From the NCBI GenBank assembly GCA_035552155.1, contig DASZLX010000039.1:1-64000 (forward strand): DNA of 64,000 bases. The letters run 5' to 3'. Shown here piece after piece: positions 34,311 through 43,020 of the stretch. The stretch is from DASXHY01 sp035552155 (GTDB lineage Bacteria; Verrucomicrobiota; Verrucomicrobiia; Limisphaerales; DASXHY01). Under the pieces are notes generated by a model. That model was not told where the DNA came from. It did no database searches and worked only from the letters and a program-made list of their open reading frames with translations. Numbering within the stretch: position 1 is the stretch's first letter; every line of letters starts with the position of its first letter. Both the position numbers and the translations under genes were made by a program.

Positions 34311-36638
34311 CTACTCCTGCGGATAAACCAGGATCCGATCGTGCACGAGCACAATCAGGTCGTTCTTCCCATCGCCCGTCACGTCAGCCACCACCGCTTC
34401 GCGAGGCTCGGGCAGGTCACTTCGGCGGCTGCGGAAAGTACGCTCTTCAAACACTTGCCACCGATTCGCCGGGACCAGCTTGTGGTGCGAATCAAAGATG
34501 ACCAGATCGAGATAATTCCGGGCGGTCTCCAGAAAAACCAGGTCTTTGCGCCCGTCATTGTTCAAATCCCCGGAAGTCACATCACCCAGGTGCCCGTCTT
34601 TAATCGGTGTTTCGTATCCGTCCAGCTCCGTGAGATCCCACACATCGCCGTGCAGCGGCATCCAGGCGACGTTGTTGAGGCCGAGAAAACCGACCGTATT
34701 CGGAGTTGAGCCGCCGAGAGCGACGGGGGTCAGGCTGCCGAAATCGGAAACCGGCAGGTCCAGGTTCCGCACCACCTGCCACACGCCTTTGCTGTCGCGC
34801 TCGCACAAGGTCAATTGCTTCCGCTCGGCATCGAGCATAAAAAGGGACGGCGTCGCGTTCGTCCCGTTCGAGAGCGCCGCCGCGCCGACGATGCGCGAAT
34901 TGCTCGCGGTGCCGTTGATTTGCTCCTTCACCTTGAAGGCCCATCCGCCGCGGTTCGTGGAGCTTTGCAGCGCGTTGTCCGCCTGCAGCACGACGGCGCG
35001 AAGAAAATTCTTTTGCGGCAGCAACAACTCCGGTTTGCCGTCGCCGTCCACGTCCAGAGATGTCATCCACGGCTGCTCGATGGCTCCGCCCGGCGCCGAA
35101 ACGTCGATTTCCTCGAAATCTTTACCCGCCACTTGCCGCAGTACCTTCACTTTTTCGTACGGGATCAGCACCACTAGATCCGTCAATCCATCCTGGTCCA
35201 CGTCCTGAAATGAAATGCTCGTGGGATTGGATTTGAAATCATCGCTCAACTTCTGCGTTTTGCTTTTCCCGTCCGCCGTGCGCGTGACGAGGGACCGCTT
35301 GCCGTCCTGGTCCACAATTACCGCCAATTCGGATTTCCCATCAGGTTTCAACGCTCCCGCCGCCATGGCCAACGGGCGGCCCTCCAGCGGAATCAGAGTT
35401 GGAAACGGCAGCCGCTGGTTGTCATCCAGGCGAGATACGCCGATTTGCCGTTCATCAGCGCTCAACATGAAAATATCCGCCTTGCCGTCCCCGTCCCAAT
35501 CCGCAACCGCCAGGTCAGTGACACCCGCAAGCGTCGGAAAGGTCTTGGCGCTCGAAAGTGAGCCGTCCTTCTGCTGGAAATAAATCGAGATTTGGCCGCT
35601 TTCCGGCTCGGCCACCAGCAAATCAGGCAAACCGTCGCCGTTGACATCCGCCCACAATAACCCGCGGCGCGCCTTGTCCGTTTTGTTCAGCGGCAATAGC
35701 TGCAATTGGCCCTGGCGGAAATTTCCGGACAATGGATCCGCCGGCTTGCGCGTGAAACTGGAGATTTGGGCGCGGCCCGAATTTTGCGCGATGGTGATGA
35801 CTTCGGTCTTGGAATTGGTTTCCAAATTGTCCGCCCAATAGGACCGGATGGGCGACATCGGAAAATAAACTTCAGGCCCGAGTTCGCCGCCTTTATGTTG
35901 CAGGCGGAAGCGGAACGGATCGCGATCTTCCCAGTTCACCAGCAACAGATCGCTCAAGCCATCACCGTCCACGTCCAGCACCTGCACCGCCTTGACCGAG
36001 CCGGAAAAAGGAATCTTTTGCGGTTCCCCGAGCGTGTGATCCGGCTTTTGCGGAAGGAAATAAACGTAGTTATCCGCCAACAGCACCAGGTCCGTCAGAT
36101 GATCGCCGTTTAAATCGCCGGTGGTGAGCGCATTTTCCGAAAGCTGCCCGTCGTCAATCGGCCAGCGCTTCGGCGCGCTCCAGCCGTTTGTGCCGAGATT
36201 ATATTGCACCACCAATTCCTTCGGCTCGCCGTAATAAGCGATGTCCGGCCGCCCGTCCCCGTTCAGGTCCGCGACGACCAGCGCGGAAATGCGTTTCTCC
36301 GACGCAATCGATTCAATGCGAAAACGCGCGTCAGGCGGCAGCTCGTTCAGTTCCGTTCCGCCGATGGGCTTGGTCTTCGCGGTAAGGTTGGTCTTGCCCG
36401 TCTGATTATAAAGGATGTTGATCTTCGAACGCGAATTATTGGCGATAATGATGTCGTTCAAACCGTCGCCATCAATGTCCGCCACATGAAGCGATTCAAT
36501 CTGTGGGTCGATGGGGAAAATCTCCGGCCCCGTAAATCCAAAAGCATTGGTGTCCGTGTTCGTGGCCGCGTGGAGGGAGAAGGAACCGACGCCAAGGACC
36601 AGCCAGGCCGAAAAGAAGAGTTGTTTGCGAAAACTCAT
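34311..36638 (-). CDS. exported FG-GAP/VCBS-repeat protein
   Basis: About 775 residues from ATG 36638, opening the signal peptide MSFRKQLFFSAWLVLGVGSFSLHAA. At least ten calcium-binding-type repeats can be read: VADIDGDGLNDIIIA, VADLNGDGRPDIAYY, TGDLNGDHLTDLVLL, VLDVDGDGLSDLLLV, WADVNGDGLPDLLVA, VADWDGDGKADIFML, FQDVDQDGLTDLVVL, SLDVDGDGKPELLLP, SGDLNNDGRKDLVFL and VADVTGDGKNDLIVL. They predict a multi-bladed beta-propeller on the cell surface or in the periplasm, stabilised by Ca2+. Binding partner unknown. The in-frame upstream extension to 36698 has no homology signal and is not included. Confidence 0.88.
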   Translation of the reverse strand: MSFRKQLFFSAWLVLGVGSFSLHAATNTDTNAFGFTGPEIFPIDPQIESLHVADIDGDGLNDIIIANNSRSKINILYNQTGKTNLTAKTKPIGGTELNELPPDARFRIESIASEKRISALVVADLNGDGRPDIAYYGEPKELVVQYNLGTNGWSAPKRWPIDDGQLSENALTTGDLNGDHLTDLVLLADNYVYFLPQKPDHTLGEPQKIPFSGSVKAVQVLDVDGDGLSDLLLVNWEDRDPFRFRLQHKGGELGPEVYFPMSPIRSYWADNLETNSKTEVITIAQNSGRAQISSFTRKPADPLSGNFRQGQLQLLPLNKTDKARRGLLWADVNGDGLPDLLVAEPESGQISIYFQQKDGSLSSAKTFPTLAGVTDLAVADWDGDGKADIFMLSADERQIGVSRLDDNQRLPFPTLIPLEGRPLAMAAGALKPDGKSELAVIVDQDGKRSLVTRTADGKSKTQKLSDDFKSNPTSISFQDVDQDGLTDLVVLIPYEKVKVLRQVAGKDFEEIDVSAPGGAIEQPWMTSLDVDGDGKPELLLPQKNFLRAVVLQADNALQSSTNRGGWAFKVKEQINGTASNSRIVGAAALSNGTNATPSLFMLDAERKQLTLCERDSKGVWQVVRNLDLPVSDFGSLTPVALGGSTPNTVGFLGLNNVAWMPLHGDVWDLTELDGYETPIKDGHLGDVTSGDLNNDGRKDLVFLETARNYLDLVIFDSHHKLVPANRWQVFEERTFRSRRSDLPEPREAVVADVTGDGKNDLIVLVHDRILVYPQE

Positions 36639-36687
36639 AATCAAAATCGTAGCGGAAAATGCCACCGGATGGCGGCCTTGGCGAGTT

Positions 36688-37110
36688 TTATTCACCAATA
36701 AAGTGCATCGTCACATGACGAACATGAGGCGCCCGCCGATGCTCCCACACATAAATACCCTGCCACGTGCCGAGCGCCAGCCGGCCCTGATGCAGCGGAA
36801 TGCTCAGGTTTACCGTCGTCAGCGCCGTGCGAATGTGCGCCGGCATGTCGTCCTCCCCTTCCGCCGTATGGATGAACAGCGGGTCGCCATCGCGCACGAG
36901 CCGCGAGAAAAAACGCTCCAGATCGCGGCGGACATCCGGATCGGCGTTTTCCTGAATCAACAACGATGCGGACGTATGTCGCAAATGCAACGTCAGCAGG
37001 CCGTTTTTGAAATGATTTTTGGCGATCCAATCCGCCGCTTCATTCGTGAATTCGTACAAGCCACGCCCTCGCGTCGAAATCGTGATCTCCTGAAAAGATT
37101 GATGAAGCAT
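36688..37110 (-). CDS. YjbQ/UPF0047 family protein (secondary thiamine-phosphate synthase type)
   Basis: A 140-residue protein from ATG 37110 (MLHQSFQEITISTRGRGLYE). The three family blocks are clear: LRHTSASLLIQENADPDVRRD, GEDDMPAHIRTAL and LGTWQGIYVWEHRRAPHVR, with the expected metal-binding His residues. Family members can complement thiamine-phosphate synthase mutants, but the physiological role is unsettled. The open frame extends 18 codons upstream through a REP-like palindrome; that part is not considered coding. Confidence 0.93.
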   Translation of the reverse strand: MLHQSFQEITISTRGRGLYEFTNEAADWIAKNHFKNGLLTLHLRHTSASLLIQENADPDVRRDLERFFSRLVRDGDPLFIHTAEGEDDMPAHIRTALTTVNLSIPLHQGRLALGTWQGIYVWEHRRAPHVRHVTMHFIGE

Positions 37111-37129
37111 CTGTGCCTTCCCACGAGCG

Positions 37130-37157
37130 CCTGGGAGCGCCGGCGTCACGCCGACAA
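37130..37157. repeat. REP-like palindrome, copy 3 (CCTGGGAGCG family)
   Basis: CCTGGGAGCGCCGGCGTCAC, then GCCGACAA, with two changes from copies 1 and 2. It lies 4 nt beyond the stop of the minus-strand TPR gene. Confidence 0.75.
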
Positions 37158-37160
37158 GGT

Positions 37161-39149
37161 TCACTGGCCGGGTTGCGCCGTTTTTTTATCGTCCAACATT
37201 TTTTCCAATTCCGGGTTGCGGGGAAACCCGGCGGCCACCGCCTTATCATAATGCCAGCGCGCCAACTCCACCGAAGGCGGCTGTTGGGTGAGATAAAAGA
37301 CCGCGAGATTGTTCTGCGCCCCGGCATAATTTGGGTTCAGCAGAATCGCTTTGCGAAAGGCCGCCTCGGCCGCGTTTCTCATGCCTTTTTGGCTAAGAGT
37401 GAGACCGAGGAAATTCTGGATTTCCGCATTCCGAGGCTCCGCTTTGGCCGCGCGGCTTAAGGCATCCAACGCCTCATCATATTTCCCCTGGCGGAATTTA
37501 AGATTGCCAAGAATGGAAAGCGTGAACGCATCATCCGGCGTAATCGCCACGGCAGCCTGTAAATTTTTTTCCGCGTCTTCGAGATGACCCATTTCGAGCT
37601 GCACGGTCGCAAGGTTCGCCAGCGTGTTGACGTTCTTCGGGTCGCGGCGCAGCACTTCCAGGTATTTCTTTTCCGCCTGCGCGTAGTTCCCCGCTGAAAA
37701 ATCCCGTTGCGCTCCCGCCGCCAATTCCGCAGTTCCCGCTGGCAACTCGCGAGCGGGTTTCTCAGCCGCGTGAGAGGCGGCCACGGCCACATTGGGTTTC
37801 TTGAACAACGCCAGCTCTTCTGCCGTATAGGGAACAGGCTTCAACTCGTAAACATCGAGTTTCGCCCGCATCGTTTCCAGTTCAGTGGCCAGTTCATCCA
37901 CGTGGGCCGCCGACCCCGTTTCCTTCCGGGCGTAAAGCTCCTTTTGAGCCGCGTCCAGTTTCTTCTGCAAATCATCGCGCTCGTGTTCAAGCTGCTTTAC
38001 TTGATCGCCGTCCTGGTTCGAAGCCGCCGCCGCCGGAGGCCGGGCGGAGAGTTGTTTCACCCGATTTTGCAAGGCTTCTTTCTCGAGATTCCAAACTTCC
38101 TTGTCCGCTTGCAGCGACGCGATCGTAGCTTGTGCCTGTGCCAACTGACGAGTCACCTCGGGCGGCGGAGGCGCCTGCGAGGACTTCTCCTGGATCGTTT
38201 TTTTAAGCGCTGCATTTTCCGTCCGCAACCCTGCCAGATCAGCATTGCTTGCGGTCAACGTTTTTATCTGGCCGCGCAAGGACTCATTTTCCTGAGCCAA
38301 CTGTGTGACACGGGTCGTCTGCTCGGAAAGCTGGCGTTTAGTGTCGGTGAGCTCCTGCTTGGTCTGTTGTAATTGCGCGGAGTTTGCCAGCGCCGCCGCC
38401 TTTTCCCGCTCCTGCGCAAGGCTTACCTGCAATAATTCATTCTCTTTTTGAATCGAGCGAAGTTTCTCCTGCGCCTGAGCGAATTCACGCGGGTCCGCGC
38501 CGGCCGGCCGAGCCGCAAGCGCTTCGCGCAGTTTCGCCTCCGTCAGTGATTTCTCCCCCTGCAACTGCCTCAATTGATTCTGCAAATCTGCGATTTGATT
38601 TTGGAGCTCGGCTGTGGAAGGTCCGGGCTGGGGAAGCACAATCATCGGCGGCGCTGACGTCCGTACATCAGACGATCCCAGGAGTGCCGGAGTCACGGGA
38701 GACAGCGGCGGTGGCGCGGAAGGTTCAGCCTCCGATGTGTGTGGCGCCGGGGCCGATGCTGTTTGCGGCACGGGCGGTATAACTGGCGCTTTGGGGGTTT
38801 GCGGAGATGTCGTCACGGTTTGCGGACGCGGCGGGGCGGACGCGATCGGAGGCGGCACGCTCGAAGCGCCGGGTATATTCGCCGACAGAATCGTAATTTT
38901 CGACGCCAGATAGTTCAGGCGAAAGTGCACCACCCGATCGTTCCATCCCGGGTAAATTTTTTGGAACTTTAGCAGCGCCTTTTGAGCCTCCGTATATTTG
39001 GCCACCGCCTGCGGCGCCTGGCTGGCGCCAAGCGAATCGCCTTCCTGGATCAGATTGTAAATTTGGATATACTGGTCATCCGGTCCATCTGCGTGAACAC
39101 AAGGGAGAAGAACGAACAGCAAAACAACAATGGCAAAAAGCCGTTTCAT
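37161..39149 (-). CDS. exported coiled-coil/TPR protein
   Basis: A 662-residue protein with signal peptide MKRLFAIVVLLFVLLPCVHA. The order is: a short helical domain (QYIQIYNLIQEGDSLGASQA, about 25-90), a Pro/Ala/Ser-rich linker (95-170), a long coiled coil (about 180-430, e.g. LQNQIADLQNQLRQLQGEK), and at least four C-terminal TPRs (about 480-640; AEKKYLEVLRRDPKNVNTLANLA, AEKNLQAAVAITPDDAFTLSILGNL, ALSRAAKAEPRNAEIQNFLG, AFRKAILLNPNYAGAQNNLAVFY). It looks like an extracytoplasmic scaffold protein; partners unknown. A REP-like palindrome follows its stop. Confidence 0.87.
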   Translation of the reverse strand: MKRLFAIVVLLFVLLPCVHADGPDDQYIQIYNLIQEGDSLGASQAPQAVAKYTEAQKALLKFQKIYPGWNDRVVHFRLNYLASKITILSANIPGASSVPPPIASAPPRPQTVTTSPQTPKAPVIPPVPQTASAPAPHTSEAEPSAPPPLSPVTPALLGSSDVRTSAPPMIVLPQPGPSTAELQNQIADLQNQLRQLQGEKSLTEAKLREALAARPAGADPREFAQAQEKLRSIQKENELLQVSLAQEREKAAALANSAQLQQTKQELTDTKRQLSEQTTRVTQLAQENESLRGQIKTLTASNADLAGLRTENAALKKTIQEKSSQAPPPPEVTRQLAQAQATIASLQADKEVWNLEKEALQNRVKQLSARPPAAAASNQDGDQVKQLEHERDDLQKKLDAAQKELYARKETGSAAHVDELATELETMRAKLDVYELKPVPYTAEELALFKKPNVAVAASHAAEKPARELPAGTAELAAGAQRDFSAGNYAQAEKKYLEVLRRDPKNVNTLANLATVQLEMGHLEDAEKNLQAAVAITPDDAFTLSILGNLKFRQGKYDEALDALSRAAKAEPRNAEIQNFLGLTLSQKGMRNAAEAAFRKAILLNPNYAGAQNNLAVFYLTQQPPSVELARWHYDKAVAAGFPRNPELEKMLDDKKTAQPGQ

Positions 39150-39224
39150 GACGATGCATGATACCGCGATATCGAAACGTTTGGCAAGCTAACCACGCGT
39201 AACCTTCGCGTAACTTACGTTACG

Positions 39225-39253
39225 TTGACACATCAAGACGGTTTGTGTACTTT
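39225..39253 (+). promoter_or_regulatory. possible promoter of the HNH gene
   Basis: A perfect -35 TTGACA (39225-39230), 17-nt spacer, weak -10 TACTTT (39248-39253). The near-palindrome GTAACTTACGTTAC lies just upstream (39209-39222). Confidence 0.4.
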
Positions 39254-39269
39254 TTCACGGTTGACTGGT

Positions 39270-39890
39270 ATGAGTTCGATGTTGAACCAACATGTTCTCG
39301 TCTTAAACCGTCTTTGGCAGGCGGTCAACATCTGCACGGCACGTCGCGCCCTCACGCTTCTGTTTCAAGGCCAGGCCCAGGCGGTTCTCAGTTCCGACGA
39401 CGGCTCATTTCGCACCTATAATTTCACGCAATGGCACGATTTTTCGCTGCGCGAACCGCATCCCGAATCCATCAAAACTATTTCCTTCCGGATTCGGGTA
39501 CCGCGAGTGATTCTGCTTGTGGTCTTCGATCGCATGCCGAAAAAGGAAGTCAAGTTCACCCGGCACAACATTTTTGAGCGCGACAAAAACACCTGTCAAT
39601 ATTGCGGCCACGTGTTCGAGCGGAAAGATTTGAATTTGGATCATGTGATCCCCAGAGACCGCGGCGGCCCAACCACGTGGGAAAACATCGTTTGCTCCTG
39701 CATCGAGTGCAACACACTCAAGGCCAATCGCACCCCGCAAGAGGCCGGGATGCACCTTGTCCGCAAGCCGAAACGCCCGAAATGGCGGCCCTTCGTGCAG
39801 ATCAACCTCAGCTTGCATCAGCACGATAGCTGGAAACATTTCGTGGACTTGGCCTACTGGAACGTGGAACTCGGCGAAGACGTGGCGTGA
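39270..39890 (+). CDS. HNH endonuclease
   Basis: About 206 residues from ATG 39270 (MSSMLNQHVLVLNRLWQAVN). An N-terminal region is followed by HNH nuclease features: zinc ligands CQYCG and CSCIECN, and the active-site block LNLDHVIPRDRGGPTTWENI. KANRTPQEAGMHLVRKPKRP and WKHFVDLAYWNVEL complete the 'McrA-like' bacterial HNH family widespread in Planctomycetes/Verrucomicrobia/Bacteroidota. Nuclease activity is expected from the intact motif; the biological role is not established. No restriction or phage genes are adjacent. Confidence 0.9.
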   Translation: MSSMLNQHVLVLNRLWQAVNICTARRALTLLFQGQAQAVLSSDDGSFRTYNFTQWHDFSLREPHPESIKTISFRIRVPRVILLVVFDRMPKKEVKFTRHNIFERDKNTCQYCGHVFERKDLNLDHVIPRDRGGPTTWENIVCSCIECNTLKANRTPQEAGMHLVRKPKRPKWRPFVQINLSLHQHDSWKHFVDLAYWNVELGEDVA

Positions 39891-39896
39891 GGCCGC

Positions 39897-40265
39897 TCAG
39901 ACCTGCGCCGCTGACTTGGCGGCTTCGATCATTTCCCAGAATTTTGGATTCTGCTGCAACGCCGCATCCTCATCCATTTTGAGACCCGAACGGAACAGAA
40001 AATCCTTCAACGTATGGCGGCTGAGAATCCGATGCACCACCACCCCGAGTTCGTGCTTCTCGAAATAAACGCGATAATCACCAATGCGAAACCGATGAAG
40101 GATCCTGCCGGCGCGCTCCAGCTTGCCGAACTCCTCCAACTCCGTCGTCATCACCTGTTGGGGCAAGCCGCGGAATTCACCGAGGATTTGCAACTGCAAT
40201 TCCTTTGGCATCCTGGCCAGCTCCGCCGCACTAGTCGGATTAAAAATGATTTGAAATGAACGCAT
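39897..40265 (-). CDS. RelE/ParE-family toxin-like protein, no antitoxin adjacent
   Basis: 122 residues; the first 90 (FQIIFNPTSAAELARMPKEL ... AGRILHRFRIGDYRVYFEKH ... VVHRILSRHTLKDFLF) show the RelE/ParE fold pattern, with basic residues in GRILHRFRIGDYRV. The C-terminal 30 residues are extra. RelE toxins cut ribosome-bound mRNA and ParE toxins poison gyrase; which applies is unclear. The start codon lies only 5 nt from the tRNA-like repeat at the island edge. Its original upstream DNA, where promoter and antitoxin would lie, has therefore been replaced by the island. It may be an inactive orphan. Confidence 0.8.
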   Translation of the reverse strand: MRSFQIIFNPTSAAELARMPKELQLQILGEFRGLPQQVMTTELEEFGKLERAGRILHRFRIGDYRVYFEKHELGVVVHRILSRHTLKDFLFRSGLKMDEDAALQQNPKFWEMIEAAKSAAQV

Positions 40266-40270
40266 TGGGA

Positions 40271-40301
40271 TTGGTAGCGCGTACGGGAATCAAACCCATC
40301 T
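40271..40301. repeat. distal attachment-site repeat of the tRNA-Glu island
   Basis: 31 nt starting TTGGTAGCGCGTACGGGAAT. It is identical to 56404-56434 except at two positions (A for G at 40292 and 40298). That other copy is the 3' end of an intact tRNA-Glu. The rest of the tRNA is not present here. Confidence 0.85.
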
Positions 40302-40398
40302 CCAGCGATACCTTTTTAAGTCGTTGATTTACAACGCTACGCGTTTCGAAAAAACGCAATTTCTTGAACTTTTTATTCTCACTTTTATTCTCACCTGT

Positions 40399-41796
40399 AT
40401 GGCGAGCATCGTAAAACGAAAGAAATCAAAATTCTGGACGGCCTGCTACACCAGCCACGATGGCCGCCAACTGAAGCGTTCTACCAAGTCCACCGACAAG
40501 AATCAAGCGCTTGAAATTGCCCTCAATTTTGAGCGTGTTGAAAAGCAGGCCAAACAGGGAGCGCTCACCTCGGCCAAATCAAAAAGGGTTTTCAATGACG
40601 TATCCGAAAAGGTCACCGGCGATATTTTGGAAGGCCAAACGAAAGTAATGAAAACCGGAACTCACAATGGGTCTTTGCAAATCCTGCAATTGGAGGACAG
40701 CCTGGATGATCGGCATTTAACGCGGTCAACCTTGGACAAGGACGGGGTCGAATGCAAAATTCGGACGGTAGCAACTCGAGACGAATTCGAGTCGGCAATC
40801 AAAGAAGTCAATTTTGACCTGATCATTTCGGATTATACTCTCCCTTTCTATGATGGAAAGTCGGCGCTTGATGTGGCGCGGAAATTTCAGCCAGAGACGC
40901 CGTTTATTCTACTCTCTGGGACCATAGGCGAAGAACGTGCGGTGGAATTTCTGAAAAGTGGCGCGGCAGATTGCGTATTGAAAGACAATCTGGAAAGGCT
41001 TGGACCTGCGGTTCGTCGGGCGTTGCTGGAAGCCGAGGAGCGGGCCAAACGGAAACAAGCGGAAGAAGCTCTCAAAGTCCAGGCGGCGCAATTGCGTGCG
41101 CTGGCAGCGCGCCTTCAGGCCAGCCGCGAAGAAGAACGCATTCGCATTTCCCGTGAAATTCATGACGAATTTGGGCACGTCCTGGCGTCACAAAAATTCG
41201 CTCTGACGTGGATCCAACAACAAGTGGAAACTTTGAAGCCATCCGGTTCTCGCGATCAAATTCTCGAAAAAGTTGACTACCTAAAAAAGCTCGCGGACGA
41301 AACCGCAAACCGCGTTCGAAAGTTATGCACCGAACTGCGTCCGTCCATTCTCGATGATCTGGGTTTGTTGGTGGCCCTCGAATGGCAGGCGCGAGAATTC
41401 CAGACGCGAACAAATATACGCTGTGAATTCGTTCAACATCTCGATGCGGTGGATCTCGATAGTGAGAAATCAACTGCGGTGTTTCGCATTTTTCAAGAGA
41501 TTCTGACCAATGTGGCGCGGCATTCGAAGGCTTCGAAGGTTCGGGTCACACTAAAAGCAGGAAAGAATCGGCTTCTGCTCCAGATAAAGGACAACGGTTG
41601 CGGATTCAGCAAGGGCAGTCTCGCCGACGGCGGATCACTGGGAATTCTGGGCATGCATGAACGTGCGGCGCTCTTTGATGGCGAGTTGGTTATCCAAAGC
41701 GCACCCGGCAAAGGCACCGCGGTCACGGTCTCGGTTCCGATGGCTTTATCCGATGCCAAACAGGTTCTGCGCAAAAGAAAGGACTCCGTCAGATGA
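40399..41796 (+). CDS. integrase N-terminus fused to a receiver/HisKA_3 sensor kinase
   Basis: From ATG 40399 about 465 residues. Residues 1-75 (MASIVKRKKSKFWTACYTSH, then GRQLKRSTKSTDKNQALEIA and KQGALTSAKSKRVF) are the arm-DNA-binding N-terminus of a verrucomicrobial tyrosine integrase; the catalytic domain is missing. From Met 40648 a separate protein begins. It has a receiver (acceptor Asp in LIISDYTLPFYDG), a helical linker, HisKA_3 (RIRISREIHDEFGHVLASQK, phospho-His in REIHDE) and HATPase (NVARHSK, IKDNGCGF, GSLGILGMHERA). The native start is probably 40648. It overlaps the LuxR regulator by ATGA and should phosphorylate it. Two upstream ATGs (to 40324) are less likely. Confidence 0.85.
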   Translation: MASIVKRKKSKFWTACYTSHDGRQLKRSTKSTDKNQALEIALNFERVEKQAKQGALTSAKSKRVFNDVSEKVTGDILEGQTKVMKTGTHNGSLQILQLEDSLDDRHLTRSTLDKDGVECKIRTVATRDEFESAIKEVNFDLIISDYTLPFYDGKSALDVARKFQPETPFILLSGTIGEERAVEFLKSGAADCVLKDNLERLGPAVRRALLEAEERAKRKQAEEALKVQAAQLRALAARLQASREEERIRISREIHDEFGHVLASQKFALTWIQQQVETLKPSGSRDQILEKVDYLKKLADETANRVRKLCTELRPSILDDLGLLVALEWQAREFQTRTNIRCEFVQHLDAVDLDSEKSTAVFRIFQEILTNVARHSKASKVRVTLKAGKNRLLLQIKDNGCGFSKGSLADGGSLGILGMHERAALFDGELVIQSAPGKGTAVTVSVPMALSDAKQVLRKRKDSVR

Positions 41797-42479
41797 GCGC
41801 TGGTCCCAAGAAAGTGCCTGAGAGTCCGTCTGGAAGTTCACGCTCACCACTCCGCGTTTTAATCGTTGACGATCATGCCGTCATGCGAGACGGTCTCAAG
41901 CAAATGCTCGCCAAGAAATTTTCCGACGCCACTTTTGGGGAGGCGAGTAACGCGCAGGGAGCCCTTGAGCTTCTCGACAGCGCGACGTGGGATGTCATGC
42001 TCCTCGACCTGGCTATGCCCGGGCGCGGCGGACTTGAAGTATTGAGTCAACTCAAGGACATCCAACCGACGACCAAGACCATTGTGCTGACGATGCATTC
42101 AATAGATCAATATGCAGTGCGGGTTTTGAAACTGGGGGCCAGCGGTTACCTGACCAAAGAGAGTGCTTCAGACGAGGTTATCGCCGCCGTCGAAAAGGTT
42201 TTGACCGGAGGCAAGTACGTGACCACAGCGCTGGCCGAAAAGCTGATGTCGGAATTGGGCACGGCCTCCGATAAAAAGCCGCATGAACTTTTATCCGATC
42301 GCGAATATCAGGTTTTGTTGCAATTAGCCTCGGGCAAGACGGTAAAAGAAATTGGAACTGAACTGTCATTGAGCATGAAGACTATCAGCACGTATCGCAC
42401 ACGTATTTTTAAGAAACTGAAGTTCAAATCCAACGCCGATGTGGTTCGTTATGGGATAAGCGAGAAGTTAGTGAAGTAA
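41793..42479 (+). CDS. NarL/LuxR-type response regulator
   Basis: A 228-residue regulator. The receiver has VDDHA at 26-30, acceptor D72 (VMLLDLAMPGRGG) and Lys in GYLTKESAS. A linker leads to a LuxR HTH at about 165-222 (LSDREYQVLLQLASGKTVKE, then LSLSMKTISTYRTRIFKKL). It is the only protein of the island with a DNA-binding output. The ATGA overlap with the preceding HisKA_3 kinase gives a NarX/NarL-like pair. Targets are unknown; the other island kinases might also feed into it, which is inference. Confidence 0.95.
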   Translation: MSAGPKKVPESPSGSSRSPLRVLIVDDHAVMRDGLKQMLAKKFSDATFGEASNAQGALELLDSATWDVMLLDLAMPGRGGLEVLSQLKDIQPTTKTIVLTMHSIDQYAVRVLKLGASGYLTKESASDEVIAAVEKVLTGGKYVTTALAEKLMSELGTASDKKPHELLSDREYQVLLQLASGKTVKEIGTELSLSMKTISTYRTRIFKKLKFKSNADVVRYGISEKLVK

Positions 42480-42591
42480 TCTGCGGGCGATTCCACCCTT
42501 CGGCAACCGTTTCGGATCATTTCTCAAACATCCTCCCCTTGGTAGGACTGGGTCCTACACAACAATCAGAGTTTTCTCACGAGCACCCGGC

Positions 42592-43005
42592 GTGGCAATC
42601 GCTCTTTTCGGAGACGTGCGAAACGCAGTGAAAGGAAAGTCGGCGAAACGGCTCCGCGTATTGATTGCGGAAGATTCGGGAGAGACGCGCAAACACCTAA
42701 GAGAACTCTGCTCCACACTGCCTCGGTTGCACGTCGTCGGCGAAGCAACGAATGGTCTCGAAGCCATTGAAGCTGTCCGCAATTTAAAACCGGATGTCCT
42801 GACCTTGGACATTCATATGCCTAAAGCTAATGGCCTCGAAGTATTGCGCACGATCCGGGGGCAGGATGTCCCGCGAGTTGTCATCGTGCTCACCGCATTT
42901 TTGAACATTTTCTACCGGGAACGTTGCAAGCAACTGATGCCGATCCATTCTTTTGATAAAATCACGGAATTTGACCGCTTTCTGGAACTGTTGAAATCCC
43001 TTTGA
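42592..43005 (+). CDS. stand-alone receiver (CheY-like) protein
   Basis: About 137 residues from GTG 42592; the receiver begins at RLRVLIAEDSGETRKHLREL. The acidic pair is present (AEDS), acceptor D73 lies in VLTLDIHMPKANG, the Thr-equivalent in VIVLTAF, and the Lys in SFDKITEF. No output domain follows, so it should act as a phosphate shuttle or by protein-protein contact. It sits between the LuxR regulator and the RedB-like gene, 112 nt after the former. Confidence 0.88.
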   Translation: MAIALFGDVRNAVKGKSAKRLRVLIAEDSGETRKHLRELCSTLPRLHVVGEATNGLEAIEAVRNLKPDVLTLDIHMPKANGLEVLRTIRGQDVPRVVIVLTAFLNIFYRERCKQLMPIHSFDKITEFDRFLELLKSL

Positions 43006-43020
43006 TCCACACCACTCCGG

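Noticed and set aside
40273..40346. A second complete tRNA at the distal island repeat
   Set aside because: Seventy-four nt can be laid out with a partial acceptor stem and T-arm, but the anticodon arm does not form and only the 3' 30 nt match tRNA-Glu.
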